Origin: Planctomycetota bacterium
GTDB taxonomy: Bacteria > Planctomycetota > UBA1135 > JACQFD01
Direction of reading: 5' to 3'
Length of the DNA: 64,000 bases
Assembly (NCBI GenBank): GCA_016200225.1
Contig: JACQFD010000014.1
Location: 31,336 to 95,335 of the forward strand
Shown here: piece by piece, positions 42,532 to 51,424 of the stretch
How positions within the stretch are numbered: position 1 is the first letter of the stretch
Layout of the letters: the number at the start of each line of letters is the position of its first letter
Program-made: the position numbers and the translations under genes
The notes under the pieces: model-generated
Databases searched by the model: none
Told to the model about the DNA's origin: nothing
Seen by the model: the letters and a program-made list of their open reading frames with translations, nothing else

Positions 42532-43932
42532 GTGCCACCCATCGTTACCATCCTTTTCAGTTCGATCGCGTTTCTCGCGCCGCCGCAGACGACGTCCGCT
42601 CCCGCCGCGCCCGAGGTCGTTCCGCCGAAGAGCGGCAACATTACTCCCGAGGAAATGCGCGATCTGTTATATGTCCTCGCGTCCGACGATTTCGGCGGCC
42701 GCTGCAGCGGCGACGCGAGCGGACGCAAAGCGGGCGATTTCATCGCGGATCAGTTGAAATTGCGCGGCGTGCAGCCGGCCGGCGACGCGGGCACGTACTT
42801 TCAGAGTTTCAGCCAAGGGGGCGGCGACGGCGACGGCTCCTATCGAAATATTGTAGGAAAGATCGCCGGCACCGATCCGAAACTTCGCGATCAATACGTC
42901 GTCGTGGGCGCGCATTATGATCATTGCGGAAAAGGCGATCCGGGAACGGGGCCGATGGGCAACGCGGGCGAAATCCACCACGGCGCCGACGACAACGGCT
43001 CGGGCACGACGACCGTGCTTTCGATCGCGCGCGTCATCGCGGCAAAACCGCTGCCGCGTTCGACATTATTTATATTATTCGACGCCGAGGAACGCGGGCT
43101 CTGGGGATCCGAGCATTTTGTTAAGAAACCGCTCGTGCCGCTCGACAAGATTCAAGTGATGCTCAATATCGACATGGTCGGCCGATCGTACGGCGGCTAT
43201 TTGTTCGCGGGCGGCCTCGGATCCGCGAACCAACTCGACGATATATTAACGAAATCGTTGAAAGGCGAGGCGAAGTTCTTAACGAATATCGAACGCAGCA
43301 ACGACAGCGAAGGCCGCAGCGACCAGCATAATTTTATATTAAAGAAAGTGCCGGCGATGTTTTTCTTTTCGAAGATGCACCGCGATTATCATCAACCACG
43401 CGACACCGCCGATAAAATTCAATACAAACCGATGGCGTCGATCGCGCGCGCGATTTTGGAAATACTAAAGATCAGCGCGACGATGAAAGATAGACTCGAA
43501 TTCCATCCCGTCGGCGCGAACGGAATGCCGAAGGGCGACGCCGCGATGGAAAAGGAAGTCGTCGACATCGCGCGCGCGACAAAACGCCGCCTCGGCGGGC
43601 AGATTCATGCGACTCCGGAAGGAAAACCCGCTTTCGCCGACACCGAACCCGCCGGCGTGCGCGCCGGATTCGAAAAAGGCGACGTCATCCTCGCGATCGC
43701 GAAAGGGAATACTAAGAATCCGAAGGACTTCAAAGAGGTCAAATCGGTCGAGGAATTGCGCGTCGAATGCGAAAAATTCAAGCCCGGCGACGCGATACAA
43801 CTAAAAATCCAACGCGACGGCAAACCGCTTACGATTCCGACGACAATCGGCGACATCCCCGAATGGAAATACGGCCCCGACAAGGACGGCGGCGACATGC
43901 CTCCGCCGCCGAAACCGAAAGGCAAAGCATAG
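42532..43932 (+). CDS. Secreted M28-family zinc peptidase with PDZ-like domain
   Basis: A 466-residue protein. A GTG start at 42532 gives an N-terminal hydrophobic signal (IVTILFSSIAFLAPPQ). The peptidase core has the M28 ligands and catalytic residues in order: VVGAHYDH, GADDNGSGT, FDAEERGLWGS, NIDMVGR and DYHQPRDT. A protease-associated-like part precedes it. The C-terminal 110 residues or so form a PDZ-like domain (AGVRAGFEKGDVILAI, then GDAIQLKIQRDG), and the end is Pro-rich. M28 enzymes are aminopeptidases or carboxypeptidases. It would work outside the cytoplasm. Confidence 0.88.
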   Translation: MPPIVTILFSSIAFLAPPQTTSAPAAPEVVPPKSGNITPEEMRDLLYVLASDDFGGRCSGDASGRKAGDFIADQLKLRGVQPAGDAGTYFQSFSQGGGDGDGSYRNIVGKIAGTDPKLRDQYVVVGAHYDHCGKGDPGTGPMGNAGEIHHGADDNGSGTTTVLSIARVIAAKPLPRSTLFILFDAEERGLWGSEHFVKKPLVPLDKIQVMLNIDMVGRSYGGYLFAGGLGSANQLDDILTKSLKGEAKFLTNIERSNDSEGRSDQHNFILKKVPAMFFFSKMHRDYHQPRDTADKIQYKPMASIARAILEILKISATMKDRLEFHPVGANGMPKGDAAMEKEVVDIARATKRRLGGQIHATPEGKPAFADTEPAGVRAGFEKGDVILAIAKGNTKNPKDFKEVKSVEELRVECEKFKPGDAIQLKIQRDGKPLTIPTTIGDIPEWKYGPDKDGGDMPPPPKPKGKA

Positions 43933-44012
43933 TTTTGGAAAGAAATCGCGGCGTGGCGCCGTCGGATCTCCGCGTTGCCGATCGAATTCGCAAACGAACC
44001 ATAACAAATCGA

Positions 44013-44993
44013 ATGAATTTCTGTAATAAATCCGTTTTCGCACTAGCCTGTGTCATTCTTTCGGCCGGTTGTAAATCTTCCGAGAAGTCGAATACGCCGG
44101 AACCGTTCAATGCTTCGCCCGACGACAAACCAAAGTCGATCGGCGTGGTGATTACGACACTCGACAATTTGCTCGCGCAGTGGAACGACGCGATGAACAA
44201 ACCGGAAACGAAACAAACGCTCGACCGGCGTTTTTCGCTAACAAACGAAATTCGCAAGTACTCGATACAAAGATTCGAAGAGTTAAAATTACAATTGGAG
44301 ACCTCTCGCGTCGGCAGGAATCGCGAAATCATCGCGGCGGCGCTCGGGTTTTCTAATAAAACCGAAGCGTTAAATCCGCTGCTGACGGCGGCGCTGCAGG
44401 ATCCCGATCCGTCCGTTCGGGAAAAGGGACTGCTCGGTCTGTCGCGGCTCGCCGATAAGAATACTCCGGTTGAGTTGATCGCAGACCGATTGAACGTCGA
44501 TTATACAGAAGGCGAACAGTGGAATGCATCTGTTGCATTGAAACGGCTCGCGGAGGCGGGAACGAAAATGCAACCCGCGCTCCCGATGATTCGCAAGGGG
44601 TTGAATCACCGGAATCCTACAATTCGCGTGCATTGCGCGATCGCGCTCGGCGCGGCCCACGATGCGCAGTCGACGCCGCTGCTTGTAACATTACTAAAGG
44701 ACGATCGCGCGCTCGTCGCCGCGGCCGCCGCGAACGCGCTCGGTCAAATCGGCGATCCCGAAGTCGCAAGTGCGTTGATCGACGCGATGGCCTCGACCGA
44801 ATATGCGCTTCGCACGGAAGCGCGCGCCGCGCTCACGCGCATGAACAGCGGCCAGGATCTCGGCGCCGATCTCGGCCCGTGGCGCCGGTGGCTGCAGCAT
44901 CTCGAACTTTCTCCGAAGAAAAACGATGCGCCGGCTTCACGACCGGCCAATTTGCCGGACAGCCAGCCCGCCGCCGCCGCCGTCAACAAGTAA
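44013..44993 (+). CDS. HEAT-repeat lipoprotein
   Basis: A 326-residue protein with a lipobox (ACVILSAGC-K), so it is likely lipid-anchored. Helical HEAT-like repeats run from about residue 120: LLTAALQDPDPSVREKGLLGLSRL, then MIRKGLNHRNPTIRVHCAIAL and LVTLLKDDRALVAAAAANALG. Such repeats bind partner proteins. It is 80 bp downstream of the M28 peptidase and has its own ATG (44013). A strong terminator follows the stop. Confidence 0.83.
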   Translation: MNFCNKSVFALACVILSAGCKSSEKSNTPEPFNASPDDKPKSIGVVITTLDNLLAQWNDAMNKPETKQTLDRRFSLTNEIRKYSIQRFEELKLQLETSRVGRNREIIAAALGFSNKTEALNPLLTAALQDPDPSVREKGLLGLSRLADKNTPVELIADRLNVDYTEGEQWNASVALKRLAEAGTKMQPALPMIRKGLNHRNPTIRVHCAIALGAAHDAQSTPLLVTLLKDDRALVAAAAANALGQIGDPEVASALIDAMASTEYALRTEARAALTRMNSGQDLGADLGPWRRWLQHLELSPKKNDAPASRPANLPDSQPAAAAVNK

Positions 44994-45028
44994 TCGAACG
45001 CGGGCGCTGGGTCGATTCCTGCTAAAAT

Positions 45029-45054
45029 GGGCGCGCAAGTCGCGCCCGTTTTAT
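45029..45054 (+). terminator. Intrinsic terminator after the HEAT lipoprotein gene
   Basis: GGGCGCG and CGCGCCC pair around CAAGT, followed by GTTTTATTT. It lies 36 bp after the stop of the HEAT lipoprotein gene and upstream of the aminotransferase. Confidence 0.8.
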
Positions 45055-45097
45055 TTATATAATCAAAAAGTAATATAAACTATTTACACTCACTTTC

Positions 45098-46267
45098 GTG
45101 AAAAAGTTCACTTCTCACAAAGCGGATCAATTTACAGAATCGGTCATTCGCGAAATGACGCGCCTCGCGAACCGGCACGGCGCCGTGAATCTCGCGCAGG
45201 GATTTCCGGACTTTCCGGCGCCCGAAATCATGAAACGCGCGGCGTGCGAGGCGATTCAAAAAGATATTAATCAATACGCGATCACGTGGGGCGCGAAATC
45301 GCTGCGCGACGCGATCGTCCGCCGTTCGAGAAATTACAATAAAATCGAGAGCGATCCGGAGACCGACGTCGTCGTGACGTGCGGCGCGACGGAGGCGATG
45401 TGCGTCGCGATGCTCGCGTGCGTCGATCCGGGCGAGGAAATCATTGTTTTCGAACCGTTTTATGAAAACTACGGTCCCGACGGGATTCTCGCGGGCGCGT
45501 CGCCGCGATTTGTAAAATTGCGGCCGCCGCATTTCGATTTCGACCGCGACGAACTCGCGAGAGCGTTTAATAATAAAACGAAAGCGATCGTTTTGAACAC
45601 GCCGAACAATCCGACGGGCAAAGTGTTTTCGATGGAGGAGATGCGGTTCATCGCCGATTTGTGCATTCGCCACGATTGTTTGGTTTTTACCGATGAAATT
45701 TACGAATATATTCTTTATGAAGGACAAAAGCATATTTCGATGGCGACGCTCCCGGGCATGCGCGAGCGAACCATAACGATCAGCGGATTATCCAAAACAT
45801 GGAGCGCGACCGGATGGCGCATCGGCTGGATGATTGCTAACGAAAAAATCACCGGCGCGCTTCGCAAAGTACACGATTTTCTCACGGTGGGCGCGCCCGC
45901 GCCGCTGCAGGAGGCCGCCGCGATCGCGCTCGATTTCGGACCCGAGTATTTTATAGATCTCGCGCGCGCGTACGAAGCCCGCCGCGATTTAATGTTAGAT
46001 GTATTAAAAAAGACTCCGTTCGTTCCGTACAAGCCAATGGGCGCTTATTATATGATGGCCGACATCCGCGGTTTCGGCGCGAACCACGACGTCGAATTCG
46101 CGATGAAGCTCGTCGAAAATCCGGGCGTCGCCGTCGTGCCCGGTTCGTCGTTTTTTGCAAATCCGAACGACGGCCGGCATTTGATACGTTTTTGTTTCAG
46201 CAAACGCGACGCGACGCTGAATTCGGCGGGCGAGCGATTATTAAAATTATCCGCCGCGCGAACATAA
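45098..46267 (+). CDS. Class I/II PLP aminotransferase
   Basis: A 389-residue fold-type I aminotransferase. It has INLAQGFPDFP-like text (AVNLAQGFPDFP, about 30-41), NTPNNPTGKVF, VFTDEIYEYI, the PLP-lysine motif SGLSKTWSATGWRIGW (about 225-240) and a C-terminal RFCFSKR that binds the substrate carboxylate. It is closest in style to methionine/kynurenine-type enzymes (YbdL, KAT). The start is the GTG at 45098, followed by KKFTSHKADQFTES. The amino-acid preference cannot be read from the sequence. Confidence 0.92.
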   Translation: MKKFTSHKADQFTESVIREMTRLANRHGAVNLAQGFPDFPAPEIMKRAACEAIQKDINQYAITWGAKSLRDAIVRRSRNYNKIESDPETDVVVTCGATEAMCVAMLACVDPGEEIIVFEPFYENYGPDGILAGASPRFVKLRPPHFDFDRDELARAFNNKTKAIVLNTPNNPTGKVFSMEEMRFIADLCIRHDCLVFTDEIYEYILYEGQKHISMATLPGMRERTITISGLSKTWSATGWRIGWMIANEKITGALRKVHDFLTVGAPAPLQEAAAIALDFGPEYFIDLARAYEARRDLMLDVLKKTPFVPYKPMGAYYMMADIRGFGANHDVEFAMKLVENPGVAVVPGSSFFANPNDGRHLIRFCFSKRDATLNSAGERLLKLSAART

Positions 46268-46297
46268 GTTAAATTCAAGCCGCCCGCGCGAACGAAA

Positions 46298-47053
46298 TTG
46301 AAACCCGCCTTCAAAATTGTGATAATACTATTGTTGGCCGGCGCCGGCGCGGCCGCCGCGTTGCATTTCGGAAACCGGATGCGCGGCGAAGCGTCGCGTC
46401 CCGGGCGGACGCAGCTGGCGGAGACGCAGCCCGCCACCGACGCCGATCGGGCGGCCGAGGCGCGCGGCGGATATAAGTTATTGCGTTCGTTCGTCACGAT
46501 CGCGCTGCGCGGTAAATTACAGATCGGTAAACAACAATTATCGTACACGGCTTATGCGGATCTCGCCGACGATCAGCCGAAGTTTTATTTATATACAGAA
46601 ATTCCGGGCGCGCACCGGATTCTTTCGCACTTCGGCGGACGCGCGTTCGAAATCGTCAAACCGGGGAACGAACCGCAAACGAAAGCGGTCGACGCGGCGA
46701 CCGCCGCCGATCTCCTCGTGAAAGCCAGGGCCTTCTGGTTGCTTGCGAGGTTTCCGTTCGGCGACGCGTGGACGTCCGATGCTACAAAAACGTTCAAGCG
46801 CGAGCGCGACGGATGGACGCTCAAACTCGACGATCAAAACCGTTTTGTATCGATGGAACTCGAAGGCGCCGAAGGACACGAATCCTGGCAATTCGAAGGT
46901 TTGATCGAGAGCCTCGGGGTTCCGTTTCCGCGCAAGATCACATCGTTTATGAACAAGATCGAAGTCTGGTCGCTCACGAACGAATCGTTTACTGGCCACG
47001 CAAACATCCCCGATGCGACGTATCAGGGAATTCCGACGATCGAAGTAAAGTAA
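46298..47053 (+). CDS. Membrane-anchored protein of unknown function
   Basis: A 251-residue protein with an N-terminal membrane segment (FKIVIILLLAGAGAAAALHF), then a Pro/Thr/Ala linker and a beta-rich soluble domain with FYLYTEIPGAHRILSHFGGRAFEIVKPG. No known motif. The start is probably TTG (46298); no ATG precedes the membrane segment. It lies 30 bp after the aminotransferase on the same strand and may share its transcript. Probably periplasmic. Confidence 0.7.
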   Translation: MKPAFKIVIILLLAGAGAAAALHFGNRMRGEASRPGRTQLAETQPATDADRAAEARGGYKLLRSFVTIALRGKLQIGKQQLSYTAYADLADDQPKFYLYTEIPGAHRILSHFGGRAFEIVKPGNEPQTKAVDAATAADLLVKARAFWLLARFPFGDAWTSDATKTFKRERDGWTLKLDDQNRFVSMELEGAEGHESWQFEGLIESLGVPFPRKITSFMNKIEVWSLTNESFTGHANIPDATYQGIPTIEVK

Positions 47054-47252
47054 AAGCGCCCATGTGTTCAAATGGGTACACGGAACCAAAGTCACCGAAC
47101 GCGACCGCCGGCGCCGATTCACGTAAATCTTGTTTTCCCGAGGATTTGCATTCGTACAATTCTTCGGGGTCCCAACCGCGCGGGCGCGGAATCCGCTTTG
47201 CAGTGCATTGGCACAGCGAGCAGAAGTAGCCATCCCGAACTTCTGTAACAAT

Positions 47253-49592
47253 ATGTCCACTCTCATCACAAAAACGGCCTCCCGGACAATCCTCATCCCA
47301 ACGGCGCTCTCGATCGCCGCTCTCGCGCTTGGTTCAAGCTATGCGAGCGCCTGGACGGTCCAAAAACAGGGCCACGGCCAGCAAGGTGGTGGTCATCAGG
47401 GCGGAGGAAGTCATCAAGGCGGAGGCGGCGCCCCGTCTCCGGCACCTGCGCCCGCGCCCGCTCCGGCGCCGACACAACATTCTCAATCTCCTCCGCCGGC
47501 TCCTCCGCCGCGTCCCACTCCGACGCCGCAGGCCGGCCCGATTATAAATCAAGCGCCGCCGCAGGTTACGCGGCCGACGATTCCCGATCGGAACCCCGTT
47601 CCTAACAATTCGAGATTTCCGAACGGTAATCCGAATAGTAATTATGACAATCGGCCCGAATTCGGCCCGCGGCCGCCCGTGAATTCCGCGCCCGGTCGCG
47701 GAAACGATTCGCCGGGCAGCGATTCACCTGGCAACGCGCCGTCGCGGCAGCCGTCGACGCATGACTACAATAATCCGCGGCCCGAGAATTATAATAATCC
47801 GTCGCCGTCGTCAAATAATCGGCCTCCGATCACGAGCGGTCCGTCGAATCAAGCCTCGCCGCATTCGCCCGAGAATTATGATCGTCCGTCGAACACGGAC
47901 GCGCCCCGCGAGGGAACTAACTTTTCGCATCCGGCGAAATGGCGCGTTCGATACAGCGATGCGGCGACAACAAATAAGAACAACGGCGCCGGCGCTCCGC
48001 CGACGATCAGTAATAATAATGGATCCGGCAGTAATAATAACGGATCCGGCAGTAATAATAACGGATCCGGCAGTAATAATAACGGATCCGGCATTCCGGC
48101 GACCGGCAACGACGGATTGCGCGTCCACCCAAAGGAACAGGGCGGCGCGAATCCAAATATTCCGCTCGTAAACAATGAGCAGACGGGCGGCTCGCGCGGT
48201 CGTTACAAAAACGCGTCGCCGCGCCCCGAGATTTCGGGCGAAGCTCCGAAACGGCACTTGCCCTCCGCGTCCGAGAATCCGACGATTAATAACACATTCA
48301 AGAATACAAATAATAACAACGGCCTCAGTAATAATCGCCGCACCGCGCCGGCCGCGGAAACGGCGGGCACGGTCACGTCCAGCGTTCCGAAACATCGCCC
48401 GGCCGTCGCCGAACATCGCGTCAAGGCGGACGCGGCGACCGTGGAAACCACGGCGAAGATCGTTAGCAAAGCCGCAAAGACTACAAAAGCGTCAAAAGCG
48501 AGCAAGGCCTTCGTCGCCGGACTTTTCTCCGGCGGATTCGGCGTCTCGGGGACGCTCGGCACGTCGGCCGCGGCGAGCACCGGATTCAGTTGGTATAATT
48601 TTGTTAATTATGGATACGGCGGCCCCGGTTCCTTCGGACTCTCCGCATACTATGGTTGCAACTCCTACGCGAATTGGTATCACGGATGCTGCTCCACCTA
48701 TTCGCTCGCGGGATTCGCATTCTTTATCGGCAGCCCGTGGTGGTGGTCGTACCCGTCCTGTTACTTATCCTCTTACTATAGCCCGTGGTATTCCGGCTCG
48801 TACGGTTTTGGATATTACCATCACAAACCGTTCGGCTATTCGTATGGTTATCCGGCATATTACTATTATCCATACGACTATCCATCCACGGTCGTTTATC
48901 AGACCGAAACTATTTATTATCCTGAAGTTCACGAATCCACCACGTACGTTCCGTACGAAGCCGAAAGAAAGTATGGCAACGGCGGGCAGTATGGAAGCAG
49001 CGGGCAGGCGGAGGCCGCGCCGCAATCTGTAGCAAACGAAGGCGAACAGCCCGTCGGCCGTCCGCGCGTCGCGCAGGGCGAGCACAAGAGCGCGGGCCAA
49101 CCTTCGCCGAACAGTCTTCTCGCCGATCGTTACGCCGGTTTGGGAGATATCTATTTCCGCCTCGGGCACTACGAACGCGCCGTCGAAAGCTATCGCCGCG
49201 CGCTTTCTTATGATTCGAGCGATGCTAACTTACATTTCATTCTCTCGGACGGATTGTTCTCGGTCGGCAATTATTCCGAAGCCGCCGCCGAAATCACCCG
49301 CGCCATCAAGATCGACGCGGGCCTCGTCGAGAGTAATGCTAACAAAAACGATTTTTACGGCGTCGCCGCCGATTTCGATATTCACATTCAATCGCTCGAA
49401 CGCTGGCTGAACGACCACCCCGACGACGCCGACGCGTGGCTCGTCCTCGGCTACAACCGATACTTCAAAAAAGACTACAGCCTCGCCCGCGTCGCCTTCG
49501 ACCGCGCGCGTCAACTCGCAAGCCAGGAAACGCGTCGCGCGGCGGAGTTATTCTTAGCGGTCACCGACGTGCGCATTGCGGAGAATAAATAG
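47253..49592 (+). CDS. Secreted low-complexity protein with C-terminal TPRs
   Basis: A 779-residue protein with a signal peptide (IPTALSIAALALGSSYASA-W). After it comes a long Gly/His-, Pro/Ala- and Asn/Ser/Pro-rich region (about 35-345), including four SNNNGSG repeats. A central hydrophobic patch is followed by a Tyr-rich region (YSYGYPAYYYYPYDYPSTV and neighbours, about 480-590), then two or three TPRs (ADRYAGLGDIYFRLGHYERA to ARVAFDRARQL). The mix suggests an envelope or extracellular structural protein that binds partners through the TPRs; that is inferred. Its TAG stop is followed at once by the S repeat. Confidence 0.82.
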   Translation: MSTLITKTASRTILIPTALSIAALALGSSYASAWTVQKQGHGQQGGGHQGGGSHQGGGGAPSPAPAPAPAPAPTQHSQSPPPAPPPRPTPTPQAGPIINQAPPQVTRPTIPDRNPVPNNSRFPNGNPNSNYDNRPEFGPRPPVNSAPGRGNDSPGSDSPGNAPSRQPSTHDYNNPRPENYNNPSPSSNNRPPITSGPSNQASPHSPENYDRPSNTDAPREGTNFSHPAKWRVRYSDAATTNKNNGAGAPPTISNNNGSGSNNNGSGSNNNGSGSNNNGSGIPATGNDGLRVHPKEQGGANPNIPLVNNEQTGGSRGRYKNASPRPEISGEAPKRHLPSASENPTINNTFKNTNNNNGLSNNRRTAPAAETAGTVTSSVPKHRPAVAEHRVKADAATVETTAKIVSKAAKTTKASKASKAFVAGLFSGGFGVSGTLGTSAAASTGFSWYNFVNYGYGGPGSFGLSAYYGCNSYANWYHGCCSTYSLAGFAFFIGSPWWWSYPSCYLSSYYSPWYSGSYGFGYYHHKPFGYSYGYPAYYYYPYDYPSTVVYQTETIYYPEVHESTTYVPYEAERKYGNGGQYGSSGQAEAAPQSVANEGEQPVGRPRVAQGEHKSAGQPSPNSLLADRYAGLGDIYFRLGHYERAVESYRRALSYDSSDANLHFILSDGLFSVGNYSEAAAEITRAIKIDAGLVESNANKNDFYGVAADFDIHIQSLERWLNDHPDDADAWLVLGYNRYFKKDYSLARVAFDRARQLASQETRRAAELFLAVTDVRIAENK
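48009..48092 (+). repeat. Four 21-bp tandem repeats in the low-complexity protein gene
   Basis: Four units of AGTAATAATAAYGGATCCGGC, each encoding SNNNGSG. The first differs at one base. In-frame, so copy number can vary without truncating the protein. Confidence 0.9.
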
Positions 49593-49593
49593 G

Positions 49594-49665
49594 CTCTGGC
49601 GCCGCATGGCGCTTGCGCTCTGACGCCGCGGGGCGCTTGCGCTCTGACGCCGCGGGGCGCTTGCG
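49594..49665 (+). repeat. Three 24-bp tandem units starting at a stop codon, family S (copy 2)
   Basis: Right after the TAG stop (49590-49592) come three units, the first CTCTGGCGCCGCATGGCG..., the second and third identical to each other. The first unit matches the one after the zinc peptidase stop at 4845-4868 in all but one base. The H hairpin lies 34 bp further on. Confidence 0.82.
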
Positions 49666-49699
49666 CTCCGCGCGCGGCGAGCCCTACGCGGGCGGCGAG

Positions 49700-49829
49700 C
49701 TGTGCGCTCGACGGGTTGGGTCGGCGGCTCGGCAGTGCTCGTCAATTGTAAGAATGTCGGCCGCGACGCGGCCGACATTCTTACAATTGCCTGCGCAACT
49801 CGCCGCGACCCAACCCATCGAGCGCACAG
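49700..49829. repeat. Long nested hairpin with internal loops, family H (copy 2, inverted)
   Basis: A 24-bp outer stem with one mismatch (49700-49723 with 49806-49829) encloses internal loops (49724-49742 and 49790-49805). Inside is a perfect 22-bp inner stem (49743-49764 with 49768-49789) around GAC. Read inverted, one loop is CGGCGAGTTGCGCAGG, close to the CGCGAGTTCCGCA of copy 1, while the stems share no sequence. Confidence 0.85.
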
Positions 49830-49892
49830 CGGGTGGATTATAAATATTACTGAAAGCGGGGTGTTTGTGGCTGGTGGCCGGGATCACTGACC

Positions 49893-49965
49893 GCGGTCGC
49901 GCGACGCGCGTGTGGCCGCGCTTGCGCGGGCACGCGCGCGCCGCGACGGCCGAGCAGCCGCGCTT
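49893..49965. repeat. Family B hairpin with conserved flanks
   Basis: The flanks CGCGGTCGCGCGACGCGCG and GCGCGCCGCGACGGCCGAG match those at 12361-12446. The inner arms (GTGGCCGCGC ... GCGCGGGCAC) are imperfect and of different sequence. The block at 49880-49895, inverted, matches GTCAGTGATCCCGGCCACC at 12295-12313. Confidence 0.58.
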
Positions 49966-49991
49966 TTATTAGTGACATGTTATCGTTAGTA

Positions 49992-50141
49992 CTGGCGGGC
50001 GGCGGGTCCGTGGCGCTAGACAGCGGCGGCGAAGGCGACGCCCCGTCGCGTCGAGCGTGTGGAACGCGCTGGCGGGTTGGTCGCGACAGGGCAACGGCCG
50101 GAGCATCGCCGCTGCGACGCGCCGCGGAGCCCGCCGCCCGC
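49992..50141 (-). repeat. Family A repeat, full inverted copy
   Basis: Both ends present: CTGGCGGGCGGCGGGTCC at 49992 and GGAGCCCGCCGCCCGC ending at 50141. It matches the 1900-2048 copy along its length in inverse orientation. The galactokinase gene ends 66 bp further on. Confidence 0.8.
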
Positions 50142-50207
50142 TTTGGCATAGTTAATATTCTCCCGAATTGACATAGTTAACATTAATTATGCCAATGATG
50201 CAATTGC

Positions 50208-51389
50208 CTACTCCAGATCCGCGCGCCGTCCCGCGCCCATTGCGGGTTTGAATGGATAGATTCGGGCGTGTAGTCCCGTTCGTTTATGATAGATACTGGC
50301 CGTTTCTTTAATGAATCGATCGATTTCATTGCGATCGACGACGGCGACGCAGCAGCCGCCGAACCCGGCGCCGGTCAGTCGCGCGCCGAGCGCGCCGTGG
50401 ACGGAGCAGGCGGCTTCGACGAGCGCGTCGAGTTCGGGGCTTGAAACTTCATAATAATCCCGGCAGGAGGCGTGCGATTGTATCAATTGTTCGCCGAATG
50501 CCGCGAGGTCGCCGCGGCGCAGGGATTCGACGCCGCTGCGCGTGCGTTCGATTTCGGAAACGACGTGTATCGCGCGGCGCGCCAGCAACGGATCGAGGGT
50601 GTTTTTGTATTTTAACAATTCATCCATCGAGAGATCGCGCAGCGCGTCGATTTGTAGTCCCGCGCGCCGCAGCGCGGCGACGGCTTCGGCGCATTCGCGG
50701 ACGCGATCGTTAAAGCGGCCGTCGGCGAGTTCGCGGCGCCGGGTCGTGTCGCAGACGACGACGGCCGCGCGTCCGGAGTCGAACGGCACGTCCGCGTGGG
50801 TGTCGGTGCGGCAGTCGAGATATAACAAATGATCGTCGCGGCCGAACGCGCTCGCGTAATGGTCCATGATGCCGCAGCGCACGCCGACGAAATTCACTTC
50901 GGCGTCGCGGCACAAATATACGATTTCGCGCGTGCTCCGTTTATTGGTAGTATAATGATTCGCGGCGGTCGCCGTCGCGACGAGGATGCTCGCCGACGAG
51001 GAGAGTCCGGCGCCGATCGGTAAATTGCCTCCAAATAACAAATCCATTCCGGGCTGCGCGGGACCGAACGCGGCGAGCGCGCCTTTTGCGTAATTTGCCC
51101 ACGCGTGCGCCGGATCATAAGAAAGCGCGTCGAGATCGAGGTCGAGGACCGGTTCGCGGTCGAGCGAGCGGAGGCGGATGCGTCGATCGTCTCGCGGCCG
51201 CGCGAAAACAAACGTGCCGCGATCGACGGCGGCGGGCAGAACAAATCCTTGGTTGTAGTCGAGATGCGCGCCGAGCAGATTGACGCGTCCCGGCGCGAAA
51301 AACACCTGTGCCGGACCTCCGAATTCGGCGCGCCAGCACGCGCGCAGCGAGTCTAACAATTCATTTTGTTGCCTGTGGAGTGCGGGCAC
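50208..51389 (-). CDS. galK: Galactokinase (GHMP family)
   Basis: A 393-residue GHMP kinase with the galactokinase order of motifs. The sugar-binding motif is GRVNLLGAHLDYN (about 34-46), the ATP loop is NLPIGAGLSSSAS, the catalytic Asp lies in GVRCGIMDHYASAFG, and the C-terminal motif is RLTGAGFGGCCVAVV. It would phosphorylate galactose at C1 for the Leloir pathway; no galT or galE is nearby. The usual Glu of GEHTDYN is Ala here and the Thr is Leu, so sugar binding may differ; related sugars are possible. The start is the GTG at 51389, divergent by 35 bp from the parvulin-type gene. Confidence 0.87.
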   Translation of the reverse strand: MPALHRQQNELLDSLRACWRAEFGGPAQVFFAPGRVNLLGAHLDYNQGFVLPAAVDRGTFVFARPRDDRRIRLRSLDREPVLDLDLDALSYDPAHAWANYAKGALAAFGPAQPGMDLLFGGNLPIGAGLSSSASILVATATAANHYTTNKRSTREIVYLCRDAEVNFVGVRCGIMDHYASAFGRDDHLLYLDCRTDTHADVPFDSGRAAVVVCDTTRRRELADGRFNDRVRECAEAVAALRRAGLQIDALRDLSMDELLKYKNTLDPLLARRAIHVVSEIERTRSGVESLRRGDLAAFGEQLIQSHASCRDYYEVSSPELDALVEAACSVHGALGARLTGAGFGGCCVAVVDRNEIDRFIKETASIYHKRTGLHARIYPFKPAMGAGRRADLE

Positions 51390-51424
51390 GACGGTGTCCT
51401 TCGATTATACTCCTTTGGCCCACA

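Noticed and set aside
37621..43932. Magnetosome gene cluster
   Set aside because: Only the MamK-type actin is present. No mamA, B, E, I, M, O, P or Q type gene is seen.
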